Positions 1 to 8,332 of a stretch of 49,731 nt of DNA are shown here, in pieces. Within the stretch, counting starts at the first letter, position 1; each line of letters starts with the position of its first letter. The stretch covers positions 1 through 49,731 of the forward strand of contig CASFSL010000013.1 of NCBI GenBank assembly GCA_949297365.1. The letters are read 5' to 3'. The position numbers and the translations under genes were made by a program. Below the pieces are notes generated by a model. That model was given only the letters and a program-made list of their open reading frames with translations. It had not been told where the DNA came from and searched no databases. The DNA comes from an uncultured Bacteroidales bacterium (GTDB lineage: Bacteria > Bacteroidota > Bacteroidia > Bacteroidales > UBA932).

Positions 1-139
1 CGATGGCGTCGTAAAAAATAGAATACGCGATACTCTTCTTACCCTGGAGCATGAGGTTGTTCACAAACTGTGTGACCAGAACTTCATGATACTTGGGATC
101 AGGAAGTAGAATCCTCTTTTTAGGCTTCGATTTTCTCAT
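1..139 (-). CDS. rpsG: 30S ribosomal protein S7 (partial, N-terminal part only)
   Basis: The first 46 codons of S7 are visible on the minus strand; the gene runs off the window at position 1. The start reads MRKSKPKKRILLPDPKYHEV and continues into a VTQFVNNLMLQGKKS segment, the typical S7 N-terminus (with family residues for binding the 3' domain of 16S rRNA). It lies 33 nt downstream of rpsL on the same strand, the conserved str-operon order, so it is expected to share the rpsL transcript and to be followed by fusA outside the window. The start is the ATG at 139, the only one giving the family N-terminus. Confidence 0.95.
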   Translation of the reverse strand, partial: MRKSKPKKRILLPDPKYHEVLVTQFVNNLMLQGKKSIAYSIFYDAI

Positions 140-172
140 TTTTTGATACTTTAGGAAAAATTAATAAAATGT

Positions 173-562
173 TTACTTCTTAGCGGCTGACTTCTTCGGT
201 CTCTTGGCTCCGTAGAGTGAACGGCTCTGAGTACGTCCCTCCACGCCAGCTGTATCCAAAGCGCCCCTAAGGATGTGGTAACGTACACCGGGAAGGTCCT
301 TAACACGACCGCCGCGCACAAGCACGATGGAGTGCTCCTGAAGGTTGTGGCCCTCGCCGGGGATGTATGCGTTGACCTCTTTCTGATTGGTAAGTCTCAC
401 ACGGGCTACCTTACGCATAGCCGAGTTAGGCTTCTTGGGAGTGGTGGTGTAGACACGCACGCACACACCTCTCTTCTGAGGGCACGCATCCAACGCGCGA
501 GATTTGCTCTTCTCGACGATAACCTCGCGTCCTTTGCGAACTAACTGTTGAATTGTTGGCAT
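173..562 (-). CDS. rpsL: 30S ribosomal protein S12
   Basis: Encodes the 129-residue S12 protein of the small-subunit decoding centre. The protein is full length and carries the hallmark [13 protein letters not shown] and [20 protein letters not shown] blocks. Lys43 (TPKKPNS) and Lys88 (GRVKDLPG) are both wild type, so the common streptomycin-resistance substitutions at these two sites are absent. Asp89, which is methylthiolated in many bacteria, is present. The C-terminus is basic (RPKKSAAKK). It is the first visible gene of the str operon, followed by rpsG after 33 nt, and has a promoter-like element about 55 nt upstream. Confidence 0.99.
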   Translation of the reverse strand: MPTIQQLVRKGREVIVEKSKSRALDACPQKRGVCVRVYTTTPKKPNSAMRKVARVRLTNQKEVNAYIPGEGHNLQEHSIVLVRGGRVKDLPGVRYHILRGALDTAGVEGRTQSRSLYGAKRPKKSAAKK

Positions 563-614
563 AAATGTTTGTTAATCTTAACTTTACATTATTCCCGTCA
601 AATTAAACGGGCTG

Positions 615-645
615 CAAAGATACACAATTTTCATTGAAACACTAA
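615..645 (-). promoter_or_regulatory. Predicted Bacteroidota promoter of rpsL-rpsG
   Basis: On the minus strand a perfect -7 element TATCTTTG (615-622) is preceded, after 19 nt, by TTAG (642-645), a weak version of the TTTG -33 element. The spacing fits the Bacteroidota primary sigma factor. Transcription would begin near 608, leaving a leader of about 45 nt before rpsL. Confidence 0.6.
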
Positions 646-717
646 TTTTTCTTCACCTTTTGTTCCAATTGTCATAAATTTTCCTTTACTTTGTAACAGA
701 TTATTAATACATGCTTA

Positions 718-1824
718 ATGAAGAAACTGATCATATCCTGTATCGTCACAGCCACAGTATTTGTCCTTGCATCCTGCGATAAGGACAGCACCGGGACCGG
801 CACTCCTGAAAACCCGCCATCGGACTCCTTATTAATTGAAAGCATCCTCATCAACCCTTCTTCCCTGGAACTGGAAGCGGGGGACTCCGCCACACTGACA
901 CCGATAATACTGCCAAAGCAGTCCGGAACTGTCGTCCTTGAATGGACATCCTCCGACAACACCGTCGCAACAGTCTCCGCCTCAGGGACCGTGACGGCAG
1001 TAAGCGAGGGCACAGCCACGGTGACAGCCTCCTCGGGCGAAGTTCACGGTTCGTCCACAATCACCGTAACAGCCGGGAAGACAGAGCCTCCCGCAGATGA
1101 GCCGGAAGTCGGTGACTACTTTTATTCTGACGGCACATGGTCCTCAGACCTTGACGCAGACAAAGAAGTCATAGGAATAGTATTCTATACAGGCAATCCG
1201 GCAAAGGACGATCCGACCCTCCAGGCCGACCATCCGGAATGCACCCATGGACTGGCAGTCGCAATATCCGGAGACGAATACGTCCCATGGCAGTCCGCAT
1301 ACTTCCAATACGGCAGGACTGTAGACGAATGGGTAAGAGCCAACACCGAGTTCACATCCATTGCCACGTCCTCCAATTCCGACGACAATATCAACAAAAT
1401 GCTCGGATACAATAACACCTGCGCCATAGAGGCCTTCAACGCCGACCCGGCAAACAGCCAGTGGCCAGTGGAGGCAGTCCAGGCCGTACTGCAGTACAGG
1501 GAGACCAATCCGGCACCCGCAGGCACCAGTGACTGGTATCTTCCGTCAATAAAGGAATACATAATCATGTGCTATAAGGAGACAGATGCGTATGCCGGTA
1601 CTCTTCCCGGCTCCGACAACTATGACATGCTTAATGCCAAGTTGGAGACACTGCCTGACGCACAACCCATAGGTACAGACGGATACGGATTCTATTCTTC
1701 CAGCACCGAGGAGGTAAACGCCATAGACAAGGCATATGCCATCTCTTTCTGCTACAAGATGGTGGCGACCAACTCAAAGGACAACTCCTCCCTGTATTCC
1801 ACCAGATTCATACTGGCCTTCTGA
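718..1824 (+). CDS. Surface lipoprotein with Ig-like (BIG2) domain and C-terminal lectin/FISUMP-like domain
   Basis: A 368-residue exported lipoprotein. The N-terminus is a short signal peptide ending in the lipobox LASC (Cys20), followed by an acidic Ser/Thr/Pro linker. Residues about 40-118 form a bacterial Ig-like group 2 domain (SLELEAGDSATLTP, then WTSSDNTVATVSASGTVTAV). The remainder (about 130-368) is a globular domain with VIGIVFYTGNPAKDDP, a WYLPSIKEY segment and YGFYSSSTE. This resembles the DUF1566/FISUMP-type lectin-like domains common in Bacteroidales surface proteins. The role is probably surface binding; no substrate can be inferred. The ATG at 718 gives a normal signal peptide. 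The next lipoprotein gene follows after 44 nt and is probably co-transcribed. A near-consensus TTACTTTG lies about 25 nt upstream, but its -33 is poor. Confidence 0.75.
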   Translation: MKKLIISCIVTATVFVLASCDKDSTGTGTPENPPSDSLLIESILINPSSLELEAGDSATLTPIILPKQSGTVVLEWTSSDNTVATVSASGTVTAVSEGTATVTASSGEVHGSSTITVTAGKTEPPADEPEVGDYFYSDGTWSSDLDADKEVIGIVFYTGNPAKDDPTLQADHPECTHGLAVAISGDEYVPWQSAYFQYGRTVDEWVRANTEFTSIATSSNSDDNINKMLGYNNTCAIEAFNADPANSQWPVEAVQAVLQYRETNPAPAGTSDWYLPSIKEYIIMCYKETDAYAGTLPGSDNYDMLNAKLETLPDAQPIGTDGYGFYSSSTEEVNAIDKAYAISFCYKMVATNSKDNSSLYSTRFILAF

Positions 1825-1868
1825 GACAGACACATCACCTATTTATCAACTTAATAAAACTAACTGTC

Positions 1869-3119
1869 ATGCATTATCAAAAATTCTTATGGACAGCTAT
1901 CTGCGCTATGGCAATACTGTCATGTGACACACAGCAGAAACAGGAAACGGAAGTTCCGGTCCTGACACCTACGACTACCGAAGACATCAACGTATTAAAG
2001 GAGGGAGGACAATACAACCTGACATACTACATTGACCATCCGGCAGACGACGGCAGGATAGAGGCATCTGTCTCTCCAGAGGGATGGATTGACGGCATCA
2101 ACACGGAAACGCCCGGAATAGTCTCATTCAATGCCTCCGCAAATGAAAGCGAGGAGATACGTGAGGCTTCCATGAAAGTCACATATATCTATACCGGAGG
2201 AGAGCCCCAGTCGTTCTCGGTGCGCATAGTTCAGGAAGCGGCTGACGGCACTGATGATCCTGATGACCCTGATAATCCGGATAACCCGGATGATCCCGAC
2301 AATCCGTCAGACGCCCCTTTCACAATAACGGTTACCGACATTACCTATTCGACAGCCGACATAACTATTGTTCCGGACGACCTGTCCATGCCTTTCATAG
2401 TTTGGGTTGACGAAGCCAGCGAGATAAATGGTCTTGACGACGACGCGCTTTTCACTGAGGACCTCACTATTATGGAAAGTACTGCGGCCGTGATGGGACA
2501 AAGTCTGCAGGGGTATATCAATCGGATTATCAAGCACGGAGAGCAGAACCGCAAGCAAGGCAAATTGAATCCCGGCACCGAATATGCCGTATGGTGCTAT
2601 GGAATAGACAATTCAGGCAGCTATCCTGAAAGGACTACGAGCATAGCCAGAAAGACATTCATTACAGATGTTCCCGAAGTCACCGACAACGGCATAACCC
2701 TAGAAGTAGAGGTGACAGGCAATACTTTATCAGCTGTCGCAACGCCGTACACCAACGACAAATACTACAACCTGAACTGGAACAGTGAGGATATTCTTAC
2801 AAATAATGGATTCACAGACGGTACTGCGGCAGAAAGATGCTATCAGTTCGAGCTCAATTATATGCAGGCCTCTTTCTATCCGCCCACTGAGTGGGGAAAT
2901 GTTCACAAAGGGCCCGCCACTACATCAGGACTGTTCACCAGCGCAGGCACATACTATGTATTTGCCTATTTTATGAATGATGACGGTACTCTTGACGGTG
3001 AGATATACATCAAGACCCTGGAGTTTGACGGAAACACAACTACCGTACTTGATGCCCCGGGAGTATCCTTCCTGAGAGCGTCGAATACCGACAGGAAAGT
3101 TGAGAGGCCCATGCCTTGA
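1869..3119 (+). CDS. BACON-type surface lipoprotein with Asp-Pro-Asx repeat linker
   Basis: A 416-residue lipoprotein. The signal peptide ends in the lipobox ILSC. Residues about 35-125 form a BACON-like beta domain (EGGQYNLTYYIDHPADDGRI, then SVSPEGWIDGI and SFSVRIVQEA). Residues 129-146 are six three-residue DDP/DNP repeats acting as an acidic linker. The C-terminal part has a module starting TVTDITYSTADITIVPDD, ending near LNPGTEYAVWCYGID, and followed by a second beta-rich unit. The same architecture occurs in the lipoproteins at 5405-6487 and 9879-11474, so the three are likely paralogues. Function unknown; a surface carbohydrate or protein binder is plausible. It forms a two-gene unit with the upstream BIG2 lipoprotein, and a strong terminator follows it. 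Confidence 0.7.
   Translation: MHYQKFLWTAICAMAILSCDTQQKQETEVPVLTPTTTEDINVLKEGGQYNLTYYIDHPADDGRIEASVSPEGWIDGINTETPGIVSFNASANESEEIREASMKVTYIYTGGEPQSFSVRIVQEAADGTDDPDDPDNPDNPDDPDNPSDAPFTITVTDITYSTADITIVPDDLSMPFIVWVDEASEINGLDDDALFTEDLTIMESTAAVMGQSLQGYINRIIKHGEQNRKQGKLNPGTEYAVWCYGIDNSGSYPERTTSIARKTFITDVPEVTDNGITLEVEVTGNTLSAVATPYTNDKYYNLNWNSEDILTNNGFTDGTAAERCYQFELNYMQASFYPPTEWGNVHKGPATTSGLFTSAGTYYVFAYFMNDDGTLDGEIYIKTLEFDGNTTTVLDAPGVSFLRASNTDRKVERPMP
2253..2306 (+). repeat. Six in-frame 9-nt repeats encoding an Asp-Pro-Asx linker
   Basis: Six consecutive 9-nt units of the form GAT-RAY-CCN encode DDP DDP DNP DNP DDP DNP. The units differ at wobble positions, so they are not perfect copies. The length is a multiple of three, so unit gain or loss would change linker length without breaking the frame. 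Confidence 0.85.
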
Positions 3120-3153
3120 ACCGCATAAAGAAATACACAGTCTAAGATAAACA

Positions 3154-3184
3154 GAAAGGACGTACACAGTGCGTCCTTTTTTTT
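3154..3184 (+). terminator. Rho-independent terminator after the 718-3119 lipoprotein pair
   Basis: The stem GGACGTAC / GTGCGTCC (8 bp with one G-U pair, extended by A-T pairs) has loop ACA and is followed by a run of eight T on the plus strand. It lies 35-65 nt after the lipoprotein stop and before the rocD promoter. Confidence 0.85.
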
Positions 3185-3206
3185 ACACAGAACACCCTGT
3201 ACAGAC

Positions 3207-3236
3207 TTGCAAAAACGGTAAAGTTTGCTAATTTTG
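3207..3236 (+). promoter_or_regulatory. Predicted promoter of rocD-ctlX
   Basis: TTG (3207-3209), a 19-nt spacer, then a perfect -7 TAATTTTG (3229-3236). The rocD ATG is 17-24 nt further on, so the leader is very short. It lies just after the terminator of the preceding unit, making rocD-ctlX an independent transcript. Confidence 0.7.
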
Positions 3237-3253
3237 CGATACTTCTAATATTC

Positions 3254-4486
3254 ATGCATATGAACATATCACAGAAAGCCCGGCACTACATTGACCTCGA
3301 AGAAAGATACGGGGCACACAACTACCATCCACTGCCTGTAGTCCTCTCGAAAGGAGAAGGCGTATACGTATGGGACGTGGACGGAAAACGCTACTATGAT
3401 TTCCTTTCTGCTTATTCGGCTGTCAACCAAGGGCACTGCCATCCTAAAATAGTAAAGGCCCTGTGCGACCAGGCCCAGAGACTGTGCCTGACCTCAAGGG
3501 CATTCTACAACGACTGCCTTGGGCCATACGAGGAAATGGCCACGAAATTCTTCGGCTATGACAAGCTGCTTCCCATGAACTCAGGAGCCGAGGCTGTCGA
3601 GACGGCACTGAAACTGGCCCGCAGATGGGGCTACATAAAAAAGGGCATCCCTGAGAACGAGGCTCTTATAATCACCTGCGAGGGTAATTTCCACGGCAGG
3701 ACCATCACTATCGTATCCATATCCACTGACCCCGACAGCTACTCACAATACGGTCCCTTTACTCCTGGCTTCATCTCCATTCCATACGATGACAGCGAGG
3801 CCCTACGCAAGGTGCTGGAGGAAAAAGGCGACAGGGTAGCGGCCTTCCTGGCCGAGCCGATCCAGGGCGAGGCAGGCGTATACGTGCCGCACGACGGCTA
3901 TCTGAAAGAGTGCTACGACCTCTGTAAGAAGCACAATGTACTCTTCGTGGCTGATGAGGTACAGACCGGCATAGGACGCACCGGACGCATGTTCGCATGC
4001 GACCACGAGGGCATACGTCCTGACATGATCACAATAGGCAAGGCGCTGTCAGGAGGAGTGCTGCCCATCTCGGCCGTCCTTGCGGATGACGAGATTATGC
4101 TCACCATAAAACCCGGAGAGCACGGCTCCACATTCGGAGGCTTCCCTTTGGCGGCAAAAGTGGCAGTAGCCGCCCTCGAAGTGATACGGGACGAGCATCT
4201 GACCGAGAACGCTGACAAGCTGGGCAGAATATTCCGCGAGGAGATATCCGCGATACAGTCGCCTTTCTTCAAGTCCGTACGCGGAAAGGGTCTGCTCAAC
4301 GCAGTCATCACAGAGCCGCAGAAAGGCCTAGAGGCATGGGATATATGCCTGGCCATGGCCGAGAAGGGCCTGCTGGCAAAGCCGACCCACACTCACATAA
4401 TCCGCTTCGCCCCGCCTCTGGTAATCAACGAGGAGCAGCTACGCGAAGCTGTAAGCATCATCAAAGACGTATTTGAACATATCTAA
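3254..4486 (+). CDS. rocD: Ornithine--oxo-acid aminotransferase
   Basis: A PLP-dependent class III aminotransferase that moves the delta-amino group of ornithine to 2-oxoglutarate, giving glutamate-5-semialdehyde and glutamate. It has 410 residues, normal for the family. Visible landmarks are [20 protein letters not shown] near the N-terminus, the cofactor-binding region [15 protein letters not shown], the FHGRTI motif, the aspartate motif [13 protein letters not shown], and the Schiff-base lysine in TIGKALSGG (Lys263, or Lys261 from the second Met). Either ATG 3254 (MHMNIS) or ATG 3260 (MNIS) may be the start. ctlX follows 7 nt after the stop. The pairing indicates ornithine disposal downstream of citrulline hydrolysis rather than a biosynthetic role. 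Confidence 0.93.
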   Translation: MHMNISQKARHYIDLEERYGAHNYHPLPVVLSKGEGVYVWDVDGKRYYDFLSAYSAVNQGHCHPKIVKALCDQAQRLCLTSRAFYNDCLGPYEEMATKFFGYDKLLPMNSGAEAVETALKLARRWGYIKKGIPENEALIITCEGNFHGRTITIVSISTDPDSYSQYGPFTPGFISIPYDDSEALRKVLEEKGDRVAAFLAEPIQGEAGVYVPHDGYLKECYDLCKKHNVLFVADEVQTGIGRTGRMFACDHEGIRPDMITIGKALSGGVLPISAVLADDEIMLTIKPGEHGSTFGGFPLAAKVAVAALEVIRDEHLTENADKLGRIFREEISAIQSPFFKSVRGKGLLNAVITEPQKGLEAWDICLAMAEKGLLAKPTHTHIIRFAPPLVINEEQLREAVSIIKDVFEHI

Positions 4487-4493
4487 AGACATT

Positions 4494-5390
4494 ATGCAGA
4501 CGACATCCAGAGTACTGATGGTCAAACCCGCCCGCTTCGCCTTCAATCCTGAGACAGGCGGCAACAACGCATTCTCCCGTCCGGGACGCGAGTCCTCAAC
4601 CCAGGAGAACGCTCTGCGCGAGTTCACCTCTTACGTTGCCCTGCTGAGGGCCAATAAGATAGACGTGGTCATCGCGGAGGACACCCCCCATCCGCACACT
4701 CCCGACTCCATCTTCCCCAACAACTGGTTCAGCACTCATGAGGACGGCACCCTCGTCCTCTACCCTATGTCCGCCGTCAACCGGAGGAACGAGCGCAAGC
4801 CGGAAGTTCTGGAGGTGATAAGGAAGAACTTTGAGGTGCGCCGCCTTATCGACCTGACATGGTGGGAAAATGACAATCTCTTCCTCGAAGGGACAGGCAG
4901 CATGATCCTTGACCGGGAGAATAAAATCGCTTACGCCTGCAAATCCTACCGCACGTCGGAGCAGGTACTCGCGGATTTCTGCAAACAAATGGATTACAGC
5001 CCGGTATTTTTCGAGGCTTACGACCGCAACGGCATAGATGTCTACCACACCAATGTGATGATGAGCCTCGGTACCGCCTACTGCATCATCTGCACCGAAT
5101 CCATCAAGCCTGAGGACAGGGACAGAGTGCTGGGCTCCATCAGGGACAGCGGGAAGAAGGTACTGGACATATCGTTTGACCAGCTGGAGCACTTCGCCGG
5201 CAATATGCTGGAGCTGCGCAATGCCGAGGGACGGCCCATCCTGGTAATGTCAGCTTCTGCCCGGAAAAGCCTGACCACAGAACAAAACCGGGAGTTGAGC
5301 GCCCATTACAAGCTGCTCTCCCCCCAGTTGGACTATATCGAGACTCACGGAGGAGGCTCGGCCCGCTGTATGCTGGCCGAGCTCTTCTGA
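4494..5390 (+). CDS. ctlX: Citrulline ureidase-like amidinotransferase-fold hydrolase (CtlX family)
   Basis: A 298-residue member of the guanidino-modifying (arginine deiminase/amidinotransferase) superfamily, most like CtlX, which in Francisella hydrolyses citrulline to ornithine, CO2 and ammonia. Motifs seen: PDSIFPNNWFSTHEDGTLVL, then WWENDNLFLEGTGSMI with acidic catalytic residues, VYHTNVMMSLG with the catalytic His (about His185), and a C-terminal GGSARCMLAE with the nucleophilic Cys (about Cys292). The full triad is therefore present. The start is ATG 4494; an upstream in-frame TTG at 4473 would overlap rocD and adds no family sequence. Adjacent rocD would consume the ornithine. The substrate is inferred from family and context; agmatine or dimethylarginine cannot be excluded. 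Confidence 0.82.
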   Translation: MQTTSRVLMVKPARFAFNPETGGNNAFSRPGRESSTQENALREFTSYVALLRANKIDVVIAEDTPHPHTPDSIFPNNWFSTHEDGTLVLYPMSAVNRRNERKPEVLEVIRKNFEVRRLIDLTWWENDNLFLEGTGSMILDRENKIAYACKSYRTSEQVLADFCKQMDYSPVFFEAYDRNGIDVYHTNVMMSLGTAYCIICTESIKPEDRDRVLGSIRDSGKKVLDISFDQLEHFAGNMLELRNAEGRPILVMSASARKSLTTEQNRELSAHYKLLSPQLDYIETHGGGSARCMLAELF

Positions 5391-5404
5391 TGAGCTTTAT
5401 CCTA

Positions 5405-6487
5405 TCAGAATTCTATCTCGCAGACCAATGTCGAAGCGACAGATGTCAACTGTCCCGTATAGACATCCACAGCCACTGCAAAGACAGTGAATTCGTATGC
5501 CTCCGGAATCATAAACGGCTCGCTTTCTGCCTTCCCCTGATATGACACCTCCATAAGGAAATCATACACTGAGCCACCGCTCATAGCCGCGAGGAGTTGC
5601 AGACTTTCATTGAGATTATCCTGATATGATTCAGTTATCGCTTCTGGAGTATTGGTTCCACTATACGTATCCATAAGATAACGCACCTCATCATCACTTG
5701 GATCCGCGGTGATTGTCAGATACGGGAACTCTTGAACGACTGAAAGTTCAAAAGTCACGTCCTCCTGTGCCACAGGAAGAGTCCTGGCATCAGCAGAATA
5801 TATCCCGGTCAGGATATTCCCTGCGCCGTCCATACCGTAAGCATATACGACATAATCAGAATCCGCAGCCAAATCATTCGCCGAGTAGGTTCCCTCACCC
5901 TGCTTGAGGACATATTTGGCAAGGAATTCCTCATAAGAAAGATTGCGCTCTGCCGCCTCAGCCTGAAAATACTCTATGTCATAGGCGATATATTCCTCGT
6001 AGGAAGCGTATGAATCCCAGCTGGCCTTATCCACGGCCATACTCACATAGGTAATCTCCTGATCCGGAGGAACTACTGTCCAGACTATCTTTCCACTGGT
6101 ACACTCACTTTCCTGAACGGTGAGAGTAAATGACGCATACGGTTCCTGCATCACTGTAAACTCAAGAATCTGCCCCTCATATGCAAGTACTATATCCGCC
6201 GTTCTGGATTCATTCCCGCTGTTGACGGATACGGTAAAATACACCTCTCCGTACGCGCTTGTCGTATTGACCTCCTCAATCCAGTCTACCTTCGGTCTGA
6301 CTTCTGCAGACACGGAAGCCCCGGTCGGATTGGCTATGTCATAGTAGATCGTATGAGTAGCCGCCTCAGGACCGACAGTAATCTGTCTGTCGGACACTGC
6401 AGTAAATCCACCGTTGTCCTTGGTGCATGAGATGAACGATATTGCTGCCAATGCAGAGGTGAGAATAAAGACAATTTGTTTTTTCAT
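5405..6487 (-). CDS. BACON-type surface lipoprotein
   Basis: A 360-residue lipoprotein with signal peptide and lipobox FISC. Residues about 30-118 are a BACON-like domain (ATHTIYYDIANPTGA, VDWIEEVNTTSAYGEVYFTV, EFTVMQEPY). A module of about 110 residues follows, starting LTVQESECTSGKIVWTVVPP. It has a helical, Tyr/Glu-rich insert (YEEYIAYDIEYFQAEAAERN) and closes with DSDYVVYAYGMDGAG. A second related unit (FELSVVQEFPYLTITADPSD, then FTVFAVAVDVYTGQL) ends the protein. Closest in design to the lipoprotein at 9879-11474. Function unknown. It has its own near-perfect promoter and lies convergent to ctlX with only 14 nt between the stops. Confidence 0.7.
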   Translation of the reverse strand: MKKQIVFILTSALAAISFISCTKDNGGFTAVSDRQITVGPEAATHTIYYDIANPTGASVSAEVRPKVDWIEEVNTTSAYGEVYFTVSVNSGNESRTADIVLAYEGQILEFTVMQEPYASFTLTVQESECTSGKIVWTVVPPDQEITYVSMAVDKASWDSYASYEEYIAYDIEYFQAEAAERNLSYEEFLAKYVLKQGEGTYSANDLAADSDYVVYAYGMDGAGNILTGIYSADARTLPVAQEDVTFELSVVQEFPYLTITADPSDDEVRYLMDTYSGTNTPEAITESYQDNLNESLQLLAAMSGGSVYDFLMEVSYQGKAESEPFMIPEAYEFTVFAVAVDVYTGQLTSVASTLVCEIEF

Positions 6488-6515
6488 ATCGGATGTGTTT
6501 TTGATTTGCTGTATG

Positions 6516-6547
6516 CAAAATTATCCGACATGTATCTGATTGTCAAA
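6516..6547 (-). promoter_or_regulatory. Predicted promoter of the 5405-6487 lipoprotein gene
   Basis: Minus strand: TTTG (6544-6547), 20-nt spacer, TAATTTTG (6516-6523). Both elements match the Bacteroidota consensus, and the start codon is 29 nt beyond the -7. It begins directly next to the inverted repeat at 6555-6580. Confidence 0.75.
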
Positions 6548-6554
6548 TATTAAT

Positions 6555-6580
6555 AATGGCAAAACGGCAAATTTGCCATT
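6555..6580 (-). terminator. Inverted repeat, possible terminator of the TPR/AraC regulator gene (or operator)
   Basis: AATGGCAAA / TTTGCCATT forms a 9-bp stem with an 8-nt loop, and the centre also contains the perfect palindrome GGCAAATTTGCC. It lies 16 nt after the regulator stop on the minus strand. The following sequence is AT-rich (ATTAATATTTG) but has no long U-tract, so termination may be weak. A similar repeat precedes the paralogous lipoprotein promoter at 11540. Confidence 0.5.
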
Positions 6581-6595
6581 TTGTCATAAAGTGCG

Positions 6596-8296
6596 TTATA
6601 CGGCCCTCACCTCTTTCATATACCTTCCGGCAGTAACTCCGGTCTCTTTCTGGAATGACCGGTAGAACACAGATATCGAGCTATAGCCCAGATCATCGGC
6701 AAGCTGCTTGAGAGGTACGTCCGCCGACTTGTCTGACATAACCAAAGTAGCCTCTACTATACGCCATGAATTGAGGTAGTCGCTGAAAGACTTTCCCGAC
6801 ATACTGTTTATAGCCCTTGAAAGATAAGTTCTGTTTGTTCCCAGCATATCCGCCAGACTGTCTCTCGTCAAAGACTTCATCCTATACACCTTCTGCTCCC
6901 GCATAAGGTTCTCCACTTTTGCAAACAGCTCGCGGTCTGTCTCTGTAACAACGGAGTCCTGGCGCTTCTCCCCATTCTGCTTGGCAGCAACCTCCAGTTC
7001 CTGCTTCCTCTTGAACTCCTCCACATACCGCTGATGCTTCTCGACCAGCAGCCTGTAGGTATTGCGCTGATGCCGATAAAAGAACAGCAGGAAAGACATC
7101 ACTATGATGACCACGAAAAGAACAGCGATATAAATCAGCATTCGCTGTCTGGCCCGGAGGTGGTTAAGTTCGGCTGCCTGTGCCTCGTTCTCATATTCCA
7201 TTCTCTGGATGGACATAAGCATGGAATTGAATTCAAGCTCCCTCTTCCTGTTGGAGACACTGTCCAGATATGACCTGTAATTCTCCAGCCATGCAACGGC
7301 CTCATCATTGTGATTCAACAGAAGCGCATTGTCAATGAGACATGAAAGAAGTTCCTTGCGGCACTCGTGATTGTCATAGCGGTATGATACTTCCAGTCCC
7401 CGTTCAAACATATCCTCCGCTGCGGCATATTGCCCTGAGGACATAAGCATCCTTCCATAATCCAAGTATACGAAGGTCTCAGTACCGGCATCAGCGTAGC
7501 AGGTATACTCCAAAGCTGATCTATAGTATTTCTCCGCCTCGGCATAATTGTCTGACGACGAACAGATATCAGCATACACCTTGCAGATCAGCGCATAGAG
7601 GGTGACCACCTTCCCACTGCGGGCCAGCCGCCATGCAGTCTCAATATATTCAGATGCCTCGGAGTCCTCATCGCAGATATGCAGCATCATGGCCATCATG
7701 AGATTGGCAGAACATCTGTTGTCAACAGAGGGAGACGCCTGAACAAGAGCATAAGCATTCCTGGCATATTCCATTCCCTGCCTGTCAGATCTTATATAGA
7801 AGATATAGATGATGTCCATCAGAACACTCAGGCGGTTTCCTGGGCTCAGAGTTGACGATGCATACCCATACGCCTTCTGGTAACACTCCATCGCTTTCGA
7901 ATAATTAAGTTCAGCCTTTATAGCGCATCCTCCGCTTATACTGTAATACAGATACTTGAGAACATCATCCTGCTGCCGCTCCACATAAGGGCGCATATTG
8001 TCCAGATAATAGAGCGCAGAGTCGGTCTGTTCCATAAAGAGCCATGCCTGAGCCATATAGACCCCGCAGTACAATGCGCACAGAGTGTCTCCGGCCGACA
8101 GGGCATTGTCGAGAACCGGGCGGGTATATATTATAAGCGAATCATCATTACCGACACTGTTGAAACGCCTCCACGCATCCTTATGCTCCTCAAGCTGTAC
8201 GCTGTCGTACCGGCCGCCTACATGAGAGGGCTCGGAACAGGATACTGCCGAAACACATAACACAGCATACAGAACAATATATACCAGCTTCATCAT
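6596..8296 (-). CDS. Membrane-anchored TPR / AraC-type transcriptional regulator
   Basis: About 566 residues from ATG 8296. The N-terminus MKLVYIVLYAVLCVSAVSC is a lipoprotein signal, so the protein is probably lipid-anchored on the periplasmic side. Residues about 30-350 are tetratricopeptide-like repeats (AMECYQKAYGYASS, AEKYYRSALEYTCY, AAEDMFERGLEVSY). A single hydrophobic span (MLIYIAVLFVVIIVMSFLLF) follows near residue 390, then a coiled-coil and Lys/Arg-rich linker. The last 100 residues are a two-helix-turn-helix AraC domain (DSLADMLGTNRTYLSRAINS, then LKQLADDLGYSSISVFYRSF). It probably senses envelope signals and regulates nearby genes; the three flanking lipoprotein genes are the obvious candidates. 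An upstream TTG start is possible but would lengthen the signal peptide abnormally. Confidence 0.8.
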   Translation of the reverse strand: MMKLVYIVLYAVLCVSAVSCSEPSHVGGRYDSVQLEEHKDAWRRFNSVGNDDSLIIYTRPVLDNALSAGDTLCALYCGVYMAQAWLFMEQTDSALYYLDNMRPYVERQQDDVLKYLYYSISGGCAIKAELNYSKAMECYQKAYGYASSTLSPGNRLSVLMDIIYIFYIRSDRQGMEYARNAYALVQASPSVDNRCSANLMMAMMLHICDEDSEASEYIETAWRLARSGKVVTLYALICKVYADICSSSDNYAEAEKYYRSALEYTCYADAGTETFVYLDYGRMLMSSGQYAAAEDMFERGLEVSYRYDNHECRKELLSCLIDNALLLNHNDEAVAWLENYRSYLDSVSNRKRELEFNSMLMSIQRMEYENEAQAAELNHLRARQRMLIYIAVLFVVIIVMSFLLFFYRHQRNTYRLLVEKHQRYVEEFKRKQELEVAAKQNGEKRQDSVVTETDRELFAKVENLMREQKVYRMKSLTRDSLADMLGTNRTYLSRAINSMSGKSFSDYLNSWRIVEATLVMSDKSADVPLKQLADDLGYSSISVFYRSFQKETGVTAGRYMKEVRAV

Positions 8297-8321
8297 AGAT
8301 ATCCTTTTAGCAAGTAAATTA

Positions 8322-8329
8322 CAAATATA
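8322..8329 (-). promoter_or_regulatory. Predicted -7 element for the TPR/AraC regulator gene
   Basis: TATATTTG on the minus strand, 25 nt before the ATG at 8296, fits the TAnnTTTG consensus. No TTTG/TTG is found at 19-21 nt upstream, so the promoter is incomplete and may need an activator. It lies just after the preceding terminator. Confidence 0.45.
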
Positions 8330-8332
8330 CAC

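Noticed and set aside
594-611. CCCGT / ACGGG hairpin in the rpsL upstream region as a ribosomal-protein attenuator
   Set aside because: The predicted start site near 608 would leave half of the stem untranscribed, and the stem is only 5 bp.
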